Source: JBPRGH01 sp051418055 (GTDB lineage Bacteria > Bacteroidota > Bacteroidia > Cytophagales > Cyclobacteriaceae). Taken from it: a stretch of 64,000 bases of DNA. Within the stretch, counting starts at the first letter, position 1. Every line of letters begins with the position of its first letter. The DNA is taken from the NCBI GenBank assembly GCA_051418055.1, contig JBPRGH010000006.1:1-64000 (forward strand). The letters are read 5' to 3'. This document shows, piece by piece, positions 54,603-62,964 of this stretch. Under the pieces are notes generated by a model that worked only from the letters and a program-made list of their open reading frames with translations, was not told where the DNA came from and searched no databases. The translations under genes were made by a program, and so were the position numbers.

Positions 54603-56285
54603 TTAGTGAGCATTTTCAATTTGCTCCTTTTCTTCCAAAATTTTTATAAATGACAGCGCTACTCCATTTGTCCAGCCGAAGCCATCCTGCAATGGATATT
54701 CTCCTCCACCTGCCAGTAAATCAATATTTACCACGTTATATTTTTCCATCATCTTTCCAGTTGCCTGGAAAACTTCTTTATTCCGATCAACCCATCGCTG
54801 TGCTGCCTCATTGCCTAATTCATTATATCCATAATTATACAAGGCATTTACCGTAAGCCATTGGAGGGGAGGCCAACCATTAGGTGCATCCCATTGCTCT
54901 CCTGTGTAATTATTTGTAGTTACAAAACCGCCGGGCTTTAAAAACTCTCTTTCCAGTCGCTGAGCAACAGGTTTGGCCTGAGCTTTTGAGGCTATCTGAA
55001 AATAAAGCGGATAAACCCCAGCGAGTGATAAAACACCTGTTGGTTTTTTCTCAATAAAATCATAGTCCACAAAGAATTTTTCCTGCTCATCCCATAAATA
55101 TTTATTAATAGCAGCCTTACGTTTCGTGGCCTTATTAAGGTACAGATCTGCTAATTCCAGCTCCCCTTTCCAATTATATCCCTGTGCTATTTTGAGTTCT
55201 AAATGATAAAGAAGTGAATTAAGATCTACAGGTATAATATCCGTAGTATGGATAGTATGTAAATTCTGATGATCTTTAAACCACCGGCTACTATAATCCC
55301 AACCTGATTCGGCCCCTGCACGCAAATGCCTGTAAGTTTCCTCCTCCGGTAAATTATGACGATTTACCAGCTCATGATCTTCTTTATATGATTCCGGTCG
55401 GGGTATAGTATATTTATCCCAATAGCGATTTAAAACACTACTATCAGGCATTAATACCACTCTGTCTACAAATGGATATTCATGCGTAATTTTATGTTCA
55501 CCGTCCATCCAGAATTCATATTCAGCGATCAGATGATCATGGTAAGAAATAAATTTATCACGGTCATCCTTTGCAAGGGCATCAACCATAAGTGAAAAAA
55601 AGGGTGGTTGTGACCTGCCAAGATAATAGGCCCGGTTTCCATTAGGAATAAAACCAAGAGAATCTACGAGAAAGGCAAAGTTATCTGTCATATTTTTAGC
55701 CATCTCCTTCTGATCCGAACGCATTAATCCTTCCAGGGTAAAATAACTGTCCCAGTAATAGATCTCGCGGAATCTTCCGCCGGGTACAATATAAGCATTA
55801 GGCAAGGGGATTAAGGAAGAGTGAGGTTTATTTTCATCTGGTCTTCGTGTAAGCACAGGCCAAAGATTTAGGATATGCTCCTTCATTGAGTCCGTTGTAT
55901 CGGTTTCAAAACCAGTACTAATTACTCCGGGTATTTCATAATGTTTCTTTACAAAAGCTTTCAGATCAAAATCCGTATTATTTTTCTCTGTTGAATAAAG
56001 CTGAAGGATAGCCTCATATGTAGTATCCGGAATAGCATCTACAAAAGTTTTGGAATCAGGAAATATGGCTGCCAGCTGAACTTTCTTAAAAAGATCTGAC
56101 TCATAATAATTGTAAAATTTTTCTTCCGGTGAAACTTCCGGTTCTATTTCTGCAACTTCAGTAGTAGTAGAGCAACTGACTAATAAAAGCAAAAGAGGCA
56201 GAACAGTATGAGTAAATCTGAAATTTGAAAAATTTAAATTTAATGAATTGGAGATTAAAGCAGGTTTGATTTTAAAAGATTTCAA
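54603..56285 (-). CDS. treA: GH37 trehalase lipoprotein
   Basis: Hydrolyses trehalose to two glucose, outside the cytoplasm. Both family signatures are present: PGGRFREIYYWDSYF (about 165) and QWDAPNGWPP (about 463). RSGAESGWDYSSRWF, a standard catalytic segment, appears as RAGAESGWDYSSRWF. The N-terminus contains a lipoprotein signal (HTVLPLLLLLVSCS) after an unusually long 27-residue leader. The start is TTG at 56285, since no ATG lies upstream of the lipobox in frame. The gene begins 3 bp after the haloperoxidase gene stop. Confidence 0.9.
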   Translation of the reverse strand: MKSFKIKPALISNSLNLNFSNFRFTHTVLPLLLLLVSCSTTTEVAEIEPEVSPEEKFYNYYESDLFKKVQLAAIFPDSKTFVDAIPDTTYEAILQLYSTEKNNTDFDLKAFVKKHYEIPGVISTGFETDTTDSMKEHILNLWPVLTRRPDENKPHSSLIPLPNAYIVPGGRFREIYYWDSYFTLEGLMRSDQKEMAKNMTDNFAFLVDSLGFIPNGNRAYYLGRSQPPFFSLMVDALAKDDRDKFISYHDHLIAEYEFWMDGEHKITHEYPFVDRVVLMPDSSVLNRYWDKYTIPRPESYKEDHELVNRHNLPEEETYRHLRAGAESGWDYSSRWFKDHQNLHTIHTTDIIPVDLNSLLYHLELKIAQGYNWKGELELADLYLNKATKRKAAINKYLWDEQEKFFVDYDFIEKKPTGVLSLAGVYPLYFQIASKAQAKPVAQRLEREFLKPGGFVTTNNYTGEQWDAPNGWPPLQWLTVNALYNYGYNELGNEAAQRWVDRNKEVFQATGKMMEKYNVVNIDLLAGGGEYPLQDGFGWTNGVALSFIKILEEKEQIENAH

Positions 56286-56288
56286 GAT

Positions 56289-57596
56289 CTATTCTTCTTT
56301 TAGTTGAACTTTGGAAACTATATAATGCCCCAACCTTCTTCCCTGATCCACTCCGTTCGTTATTGCCGGCATATAATGAATACCCCCATATAAACGGCTA
56401 ATAGCCGCTTCTTCTGAAGCTTTTATAAAAGATTCAAATTGTCGGGCAGGAAGGCCATATTTTACTTCCGTATCATCGATATAATGAAAAGGCTCCCCAT
56501 ATATTGAAGTTAATGCCACTGCAGCAGCACTGCTGATAACACTATGACCACTGGTATATTCCGGAAATGGTGGTGTCTGCAATAAAGGCTGCCACTCCTC
56601 ATCAATATATTTGTTGATAACAGTCTCCGGTCTGATTAAATTGGATTTATACTTTTCATCCCAGCAGCTTATAAAACCATCAGCAAGAGCAATCGATGTT
56701 AAAGCATAAGTAGCTGTTGTCTTCATCATATCCGCACTATCTTTTTGTGCAGCTATTTTAGCAATACCCATCCAATGGCCGCCGGGAGTTATCTTTTTAG
56801 TGGCAAACATCACATGGCCGTGTACATTCATCACATAAGGATTACAGTCCCAGAAGCTGGCTATCTCTGCCTGTTCTTCATCAAGGTTATTTGCTGTCTC
56901 ATAAACCTCCATCACTTCCTTATGAAACGGACTTCCTTCTGTCATATCAAAAGCAGTAGGTTTGCCGGGAGGAAATTGTGAAGCAGAGTCAATAACAAAA
57001 CTTCGTATCTGACTCCAGTGAGGCTCAATAGCCTCCATATAGGCAGGTGGAGTTGGCTGCCAGGAACCTGATTTATTTGAAACTGTATGTTTTTGAAAAG
57101 TACGTGTTTGCTTGTAATTATCTTTATCTGCCCATTTTAATATATGAGAGCTTACCAAATTTCCATATTCCAGGGAATTTTGTAGTAAATATTTATCAAC
57201 ACCCTTTTCTTTAAGGTCATTTATAAATTCATTACGAAACTCTTTTATTTTATCTTCCGAAAAAATTAAAATTTGTGCGGTAGTTAAAAAGGAGTTTACT
57301 GCGGCTATTTCATATGAAATTTGTTTCGTTGGAGATGGTATAGGTTCTAAATCTTTTAATTGGCCGGCCAAAGACCTATAAGCAGAGTCTTTAAGCGCCA
57401 TTATTTCATAACTTGCAATTGATGGATAAGCATAAATTCTGCTTGCAACAGGTGGAGAGAAAATATCATGTACAATGACATCGGTAAGATGTTCCATTGC
57501 ATTGTGCAGGTAATTGGGAGAAATGTCAATTTTCTTTTCCTCTACACAGGAAACCAGGAAAAAAACCAGAAAAACAATATTAAAAACCCTTTTCAT
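56289..57596 (-). CDS. Vanadium-haloperoxidase/PAP2-type phosphatase lipoprotein
   Basis: A 435-residue exported lipoprotein (MKRVFNIVFLVFFLVSCVEE). The vanadate/phosphate-binding triad of this superfamily is seen as KSNLIRPET (about 320), YTSGHSVISSAAA (about 345) and SRLYGGIHYM with GVDQGRRLG (about 398-412). PAP2 phosphatases and vanadium haloperoxidases share these residues, so sequence alone does not separate oxidation of halides from dephosphorylation. In this operon, phosphatase action on a glycerophosphoryl or sugar phosphate is one idea. ATG 57596 is preferred over the upstream TTG/GTG codons. Confidence 0.8.
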   Translation of the reverse strand: MKRVFNIVFLVFFLVSCVEEKKIDISPNYLHNAMEHLTDVIVHDIFSPPVASRIYAYPSIASYEIMALKDSAYRSLAGQLKDLEPIPSPTKQISYEIAAVNSFLTTAQILIFSEDKIKEFRNEFINDLKEKGVDKYLLQNSLEYGNLVSSHILKWADKDNYKQTRTFQKHTVSNKSGSWQPTPPAYMEAIEPHWSQIRSFVIDSASQFPPGKPTAFDMTEGSPFHKEVMEVYETANNLDEEQAEIASFWDCNPYVMNVHGHVMFATKKITPGGHWMGIAKIAAQKDSADMMKTTATYALTSIALADGFISCWDEKYKSNLIRPETVINKYIDEEWQPLLQTPPFPEYTSGHSVISSAAAVALTSIYGEPFHYIDDTEVKYGLPARQFESFIKASEEAAISRLYGGIHYMPAITNGVDQGRRLGHYIVSKVQLKEE

Positions 57597-57668
57597 CACC
57601 AATCAGTTTATACTTACATTTCTAATCTTCTATAGTAAAAATTTTTCTTGAAAAAGTCTACTAAATCC

Positions 57669-59711
57669 TTATCTTTTAATTGTCAGTGCTTTCCATTTAC
57701 GTGGAATAATTTTATTTTTCTGTACAACACCTTCATCGGTTATATGCAATCCACCGAATCCGGCTATAACAGCCTGAAGCATTCCTCCTGCACCCGTGGC
57801 AAAATATGGGTTTGTTCCTCCGGCAGTTTCTGCCAATACACCAAAAGGAGGAACTTCGTTCGGTTGATAACTTTCCAGAAATAACTGATATGCTTTTTCA
57901 GCATCCCCTGAACGGGCATAAAGTGTAGCGATCACTGATTTACCCATTGCTGGTCCTTCCGGAGACATACGCTGCTCATAATACATCAGGTCTTTCATTA
58001 CCTGTGCCTTTTCAGTAATGACAGATAATGGATACGCCAAAAGATTAGCATCTGCCTGTTTGATCATTTCACCGGCATAAGTAGCATTTTCTCTTGTTGT
58101 ACCATCAGGGAATTTCAAGAGTGGAATATTTTCTGCAACATGCATCCAGTTAGGATTGGGTTCTATACCTAATTCATTAGCAGCCTGGGTAGCATATTGT
58201 AATACTGTTTTTGCCATTCCATTAGTAAAAGCATTATTATCGATATTCTCCTGCCATTCATTGGCACCTATCACATTATTTATATTATATTTTCCCGGCC
58301 CCTCACGCTCTACTCTGCTGATCCAAAAATCAGCTACCTCTTTTAATACAGGAAAGCCCCTGGTACGCAGCCACTCTTTATCTTTTGAAACCTGATAATA
58401 TTTCCAGAATGCCCAACCGATACAGCCGGTTATATGATGCTGAAAAGGACCTGTCAATGCCCAGACGGGAGTATCTTCCGAGCCATCGTCTGCCGATTCC
58501 CATGGAAACATAGCGCCTTTATATCCATGGGCAAATGCATTTTGTTTAGCAGCATCAAGGCGCTGAAACCTGTACTCAAGTAAAGACCTTGCAATTTGAG
58601 GCTTCATTATCAGTAATGGAGGATACATCCACAGCTCAGTATCCCAAAAGACATGGCCATTATAACCCAGTCCTGATAATCCCATGGGTGAGAGGCTATA
58701 TGCCGTGCCTTCCCTGGCAAATGAATACAGGTGATATAAGGCAGACCTTACATCCCGCTGCACCTCATCATCTCCCTCGATGATTATATCTGACTCCCAC
58801 AGCTTATCCCATTCACGAATATGGTGGCTGAGGAGCCTGTCAGTTCCCTCAAGTTTAGCAAAAATAGTAAGACGTTCCGCTTCATTATGCGGATCCGCGT
58901 ATTGTTCAGAGGAAACCGTGCTGGAAACCACGCTAAACTTATAGATCTCTCCTTTTTTAAGATTTTTATAGAACTTGGCCAGGTGCATGTTGTAATCCCA
59001 GTCTTCATGGATAATATTGGGTTCATTACCATGTTCTTCAGGAAAGATAAAACTGTTGCTTGCAGCTACCTTTATTTCTCCGGTAGGGCTCTCTGCTACC
59101 GATGTAAGCAAAGGGATGAGGACATGCGGACGGTCGATTTCGCTATAATAGTTTCTAATCTCCTTAAGGTGATTGGGTGCTTCAATCACACTCATCGGTA
59201 TCACCTCCACATCCTTTTTTGCTTTTAATTCTACTACTGTCAAAGCGGAGAAAGGGAGGTGACGAAGCGCCATAACTGTATGGGTAACCTCCAGTTTATC
59301 CCCAACCTCAAAAGTTGTAATAAGCATAGCCTGCTTCATATCCAGTGTCTGTTGATAGTTGCTGATATCTGTGCGGCTTACCCTCCTTCGATCAACATCC
59401 AGGTACATGTTGACATGGTTAAATGACTTCAGGATGTTAGAAACCCTTCCCCTCTGATAATTATCATAAACGCCATTAAGCACAACATCCTGTACCCGCA
59501 TGGGCTCAGGAGATGAGACAAGGCCAATCATTCCATTGGCTACAGTAATACCGTAATAGTTATTTGGGTTGATGTTTTCAGCTTTTATTTGCCAGGTGGA
59601 GGTGATATTTTGGGCAAATAATGGAGAGCCAGAGGGAATGTAAAAGAGGATTATTAATAACAACAGCAACTTATTCTTCCTGGTTAAAATTTTAGAATGT
59701 AGAGCATTCAT
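57669..59711 (-). CDS. Secreted GH65 alpha-glucosidase/phosphorylase-family enzyme
   Basis: A 680-residue exported protein (signal LLLLLIILFYIPSGSPLFAQ) of the GH65 family, which acts on alpha-linked di-glucosides (trehalose, kojibiose, nigerose, maltose). The catalytic acid is Glu485 in GANEWQENIDNN. Export argues against a phosphorylase, which would release a sugar phosphate outside the cell. In addition, the C-terminal loop FGVLAETAGGTNPYFATGAG holds a Glu (about 628) that may be the general base of a hydrolase, as in the kojibiose hydrolase described from a Flavobacterium. Trehalose or kojibiose-like linkages are the best guesses. Confidence 0.82.
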   Translation of the reverse strand: MNALHSKILTRKNKLLLLLIILFYIPSGSPLFAQNITSTWQIKAENINPNNYYGITVANGMIGLVSSPEPMRVQDVVLNGVYDNYQRGRVSNILKSFNHVNMYLDVDRRRVSRTDISNYQQTLDMKQAMLITTFEVGDKLEVTHTVMALRHLPFSALTVVELKAKKDVEVIPMSVIEAPNHLKEIRNYYSEIDRPHVLIPLLTSVAESPTGEIKVAASNSFIFPEEHGNEPNIIHEDWDYNMHLAKFYKNLKKGEIYKFSVVSSTVSSEQYADPHNEAERLTIFAKLEGTDRLLSHHIREWDKLWESDIIIEGDDEVQRDVRSALYHLYSFAREGTAYSLSPMGLSGLGYNGHVFWDTELWMYPPLLIMKPQIARSLLEYRFQRLDAAKQNAFAHGYKGAMFPWESADDGSEDTPVWALTGPFQHHITGCIGWAFWKYYQVSKDKEWLRTRGFPVLKEVADFWISRVEREGPGKYNINNVIGANEWQENIDNNAFTNGMAKTVLQYATQAANELGIEPNPNWMHVAENIPLLKFPDGTTRENATYAGEMIKQADANLLAYPLSVITEKAQVMKDLMYYEQRMSPEGPAMGKSVIATLYARSGDAEKAYQLFLESYQPNEVPPFGVLAETAGGTNPYFATGAGGMLQAVIAGFGGLHITDEGVVQKNKIIPRKWKALTIKR

Positions 59712-59715
59712 TATA

Positions 59716-62700
59716 TTAATGATTAAATTCTATTGAACTTGTAGGATACAGCCTTAAGGAATCATTATTACTGACTATAAGAAAGTATTTTTCATTATTA
59801 ATATCCAGTTCCAGCACTTTATCAACATAACGGTTTTTCAAATTTTGAAACTGAAGCTTTTTATCTTTAGTTGAAGATATTTTTAATATACCCGGAAATG
59901 CATTGAAATTACCTATCTCAACATAATTTGATTTCGTATTACCGGCCAGTATTATTTCTCCGCTATCATTAACCAGGATATCATTAACCACACTCCATTG
60001 CGCTTCGCCTGGAAAAGGACTCCATTCAAATGATTTTCCCCTTTTATTAAAAAAAATCCCACTTTCAAATGTATTAACTTCTTTTTTCAACAGATAAGTT
60101 GTCTCGTAACCTTGCAGCAGGTCCTCCAAAGACCTTACTTTTGAATAAGAAATATAATTAGTGAATTTTTTATTGATCAAAGGCATCTGGCGGGCGAGAT
60201 CGTCTTTTGATTTCATGGGTATCATAGCATCCATCTGATAGTAAAATATCACCGGTTCAGGTCGACCATTACTATCAAAATCACCAAGAAACATGGTTAA
60301 AGGCTTTTCTATAGAAGGTTTCAGTTTATTATTTTCACCAAAATTACCAACGATTATATCTTTATATCCATCGTTATCAATATCTTCAATCTCAATGCTT
60401 CGCCACCAGCCTTTTAAGTCTGCAAGTCCATTTTTATTGTTCGTGGAAAATTTATTGCCTTCGTTAATAAAGATGGTTACCGCCTCCCAATCTCCCACCA
60501 CAACCAGGTCTAAATCCTGATCATTATCGAGATCAGCCCATACAGCATCAGTAACCATCCCAAATTCTAAGAGATCTAAAGCCCATGCGGTGGTTTCATC
60601 TGAAAAATTGCCTTCCCCATCATTGACAAGTATATATTGAGGCGCAGGAAATCCATATTGTCCTGCTAAAGAACGAGTGCCCAGAAACAGATCATTATCA
60701 CCGTCACCATCTATATCTGCTACTCTGACAACAGATCCGTTGGCGGCGATGGATCCTTTTTTCATCCAGCCACTTTCGGTTTGGAGATATAACCTGTCTT
60801 TTAAAGAAAGATCACCATGAGCAGCTTCTCCACCTCCACTAACTACATAAAGATCCTGTTTACCGTCTCCATTAGCATCAAAAAATAAGGCATCAACATC
60901 TTCAAAAGCACTATCGGCTGTTATTACAGGGATATCCCTTAACTGGAAAACACCAAAAGGATCCTGTATAAAAATTGCAGGTTTTTGGTTTTTTGCTCCC
61001 CCAACAAAAATATCCTCCTTTCCATCATTATTAATATCACCTATAGCTGCTGCCGGTCCTTCCATTGATAACTTATAAGGAAGAAGGAATTCATACTTAT
61101 AATCGCGGTATTCATTTTCATTGTGCTTGTAAGGCAAAGTAGTAAATTGAGGAGATCTATCTTTTTCAATAGTAAGTTTATGATCAGGATTTTCGGTTAT
61201 CGTCAACTCTTGATTTACAGCAATTTTTCGTTGTATCTGAACATTTTTCCTGCTCCAGACTACTCTTATGCTGTCTATAATTGCATCTTCTTTTCCAAGT
61301 CCGAAATGGACATACGGTGGCACAGAGGATTGAAATCCTCGTGAAAGCTGGACCTCTTTCACCTGCATCTTACCTTTTTGATATACTTCAACCCTTGCTC
61401 CTATACCATTGCGGTTATGGCCGCTGCCATTAAGCCTTACTTTCAGGAAATTATTTTCAGGAAGCAGCTCATTTCTATTATTGCGATACAATAATGCCGG
61501 TTGATTTATATTATTAACTATAAGATCCAGGTCACCGTCATTGTCCAGGTCGGCATAAGCAGCTCCATTTGAATAGGTAAATTCTTTTAATCCCCATTTA
61601 TCTGTAACATTTTTAAATTTAATATTCCCCTGGTTTTGATAAAGGTAGTTCCGGATCTTCAACGTTGGCATACGCTGGATCATTTCCTTGGCAAGGCTAT
61701 CCTGATGAAAAGTATTGTTTCTTCCCAGATTAGCAAGATATTGAATGTAATTCAGGTCATTAGGACGTTTATAAATACCATTTGAAATAAATACATCATT
61801 AAAGCCATCACCGTCAAAATCAGCTATCAGTGGTGCCCAGCTCCAGTCAGTGGCATGTACACCTGCAAAGGTACCAACATCACTAAACAGACCATTTTGA
61901 TTAACCTGGAGTGTATTTTTAACGTACTGATCGGCATAGCCATAGGATTTTTTTATATCAAAAACCTCCTGCTTATCCTCACTTACTGATTTTAAAAGTA
62001 TTTCAGGATCCTCGGGGAGCATATCCAAGGTCATGATATCCATTAACCCGTCATTATTAATATCAGCAATATCATTCCCCATGGAATACCTGCTGGTATG
62101 TGGGATTAGCTGTTCCAGGCTTTCTGAAAATGTTCCGTCACCATTATTTAAATATAGATAATCATTCTCATGAAAATCATTGGAGATATAAATATCAGGG
62201 TATCCATCATTATTTAAATCTGAAACGGCTATTCCCAACCCATAGCCAATCTGACTGGTATAAATGCCGGTTTGTTCCGTTACATCTACAAAAAATTCAC
62301 CCTCCGAAATCCTGTTTTCATAGATCCTGTCCCCTGCCAGTTCATCTTTATGATGCCGTAAACCTGCGTGTCCGTAGCTTTTTACACTATGAACAGAGTT
62401 ATTTAATAAATACAGGTCCAGGTCACCATCCAGATCTTTATCAAGGAAAGCAGCCTGAGTTGAAAACCCGGAAAAATCAAGACCATATTCTCTTGCTTTT
62501 TCACTAAAGGTTAGGTTTCCATTGTTGATAAAAAGCTTGTTATATCCTTTAATTTGCTTATAATTTCCTAGCTCTGAAACATAAATATCCAAATAACCAT
62601 CGTTATTGACATCGGCCATTGTAACACCGGTAGACCACATACCTTTAATATTGACACCTGATTCATTTGTAATATCCTTAAACTTAAAATCTCCCAGGTT

Positions 62701-62964
62701 CAGGTATAATTTATTTTCCTTCTGGTTTGATGTAAAGAATATATCATCCAGCCCATCATTATTGATATCGCCTACTGCTACTCCACCACCATTATAGTAA
62801 TATAAATATTCTATTATATTAAAGCTTCCGGATTCATCTAGTTGATTAACAAAATCGATATTGCTATGAGCCGCAGGAATACTGCTGAAAAGTGATTTTT
62901 CCTCTTTTGTACCTGAGCAGGACAAATTAATTATAATCAATAAAAAGAGTAAGATTCTCTTCAT
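59716..62964 (-). CDS. VCBS/FG-GAP repeat lipoprotein with ASPIC/UnbV domain (CRTAC1-like)
   Basis: A 1082-residue surface lipoprotein (signal MKRILLFLLIIINLSC). Many Ca-binding FG-GAP/VCBS repeats of the form DINNDGxxDIFF, DVNNDGYLDIYV and DLDNDGDLDLIV build a beta-propeller-like structure. An ASPIC/UnbV domain is at about 515-571 (NGIGARVEVYQKG, SSVPPYVHFGLG). Proteins of this type often accompany polysaccharide-utilization and SusC/D genes in Bacteroidota, where a binding role is assumed. The start overlaps the preceding gene's stop by 1 bp (TAATG), and the gene continues 4 bp into the GH65 gene region. Confidence 0.88.
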   Translation of the reverse strand: MKRILLFLLIIINLSCSGTKEEKSLFSSIPAAHSNIDFVNQLDESGSFNIIEYLYYYNGGGVAVGDINNDGLDDIFFTSNQKENKLYLNLGDFKFKDITNESGVNIKGMWSTGVTMADVNNDGYLDIYVSELGNYKQIKGYNKLFINNGNLTFSEKAREYGLDFSGFSTQAAFLDKDLDGDLDLYLLNNSVHSVKSYGHAGLRHHKDELAGDRIYENRISEGEFFVDVTEQTGIYTSQIGYGLGIAVSDLNNDGYPDIYISNDFHENDYLYLNNGDGTFSESLEQLIPHTSRYSMGNDIADINNDGLMDIMTLDMLPEDPEILLKSVSEDKQEVFDIKKSYGYADQYVKNTLQVNQNGLFSDVGTFAGVHATDWSWAPLIADFDGDGFNDVFISNGIYKRPNDLNYIQYLANLGRNNTFHQDSLAKEMIQRMPTLKIRNYLYQNQGNIKFKNVTDKWGLKEFTYSNGAAYADLDNDGDLDLIVNNINQPALLYRNNRNELLPENNFLKVRLNGSGHNRNGIGARVEVYQKGKMQVKEVQLSRGFQSSVPPYVHFGLGKEDAIIDSIRVVWSRKNVQIQRKIAVNQELTITENPDHKLTIEKDRSPQFTTLPYKHNENEYRDYKYEFLLPYKLSMEGPAAAIGDINNDGKEDIFVGGAKNQKPAIFIQDPFGVFQLRDIPVITADSAFEDVDALFFDANGDGKQDLYVVSGGGEAAHGDLSLKDRLYLQTESGWMKKGSIAANGSVVRVADIDGDGDNDLFLGTRSLAGQYGFPAPQYILVNDGEGNFSDETTAWALDLLEFGMVTDAVWADLDNDQDLDLVVVGDWEAVTIFINEGNKFSTNNKNGLADLKGWWRSIEIEDIDNDGYKDIIVGNFGENNKLKPSIEKPLTMFLGDFDSNGRPEPVIFYYQMDAMIPMKSKDDLARQMPLINKKFTNYISYSKVRSLEDLLQGYETTYLLKKEVNTFESGIFFNKRGKSFEWSPFPGEAQWSVVNDILVNDSGEIILAGNTKSNYVEIGNFNAFPGILKISSTKDKKLQFQNLKNRYVDKVLELDINNEKYFLIVSNNDSLRLYPTSSIEFNH

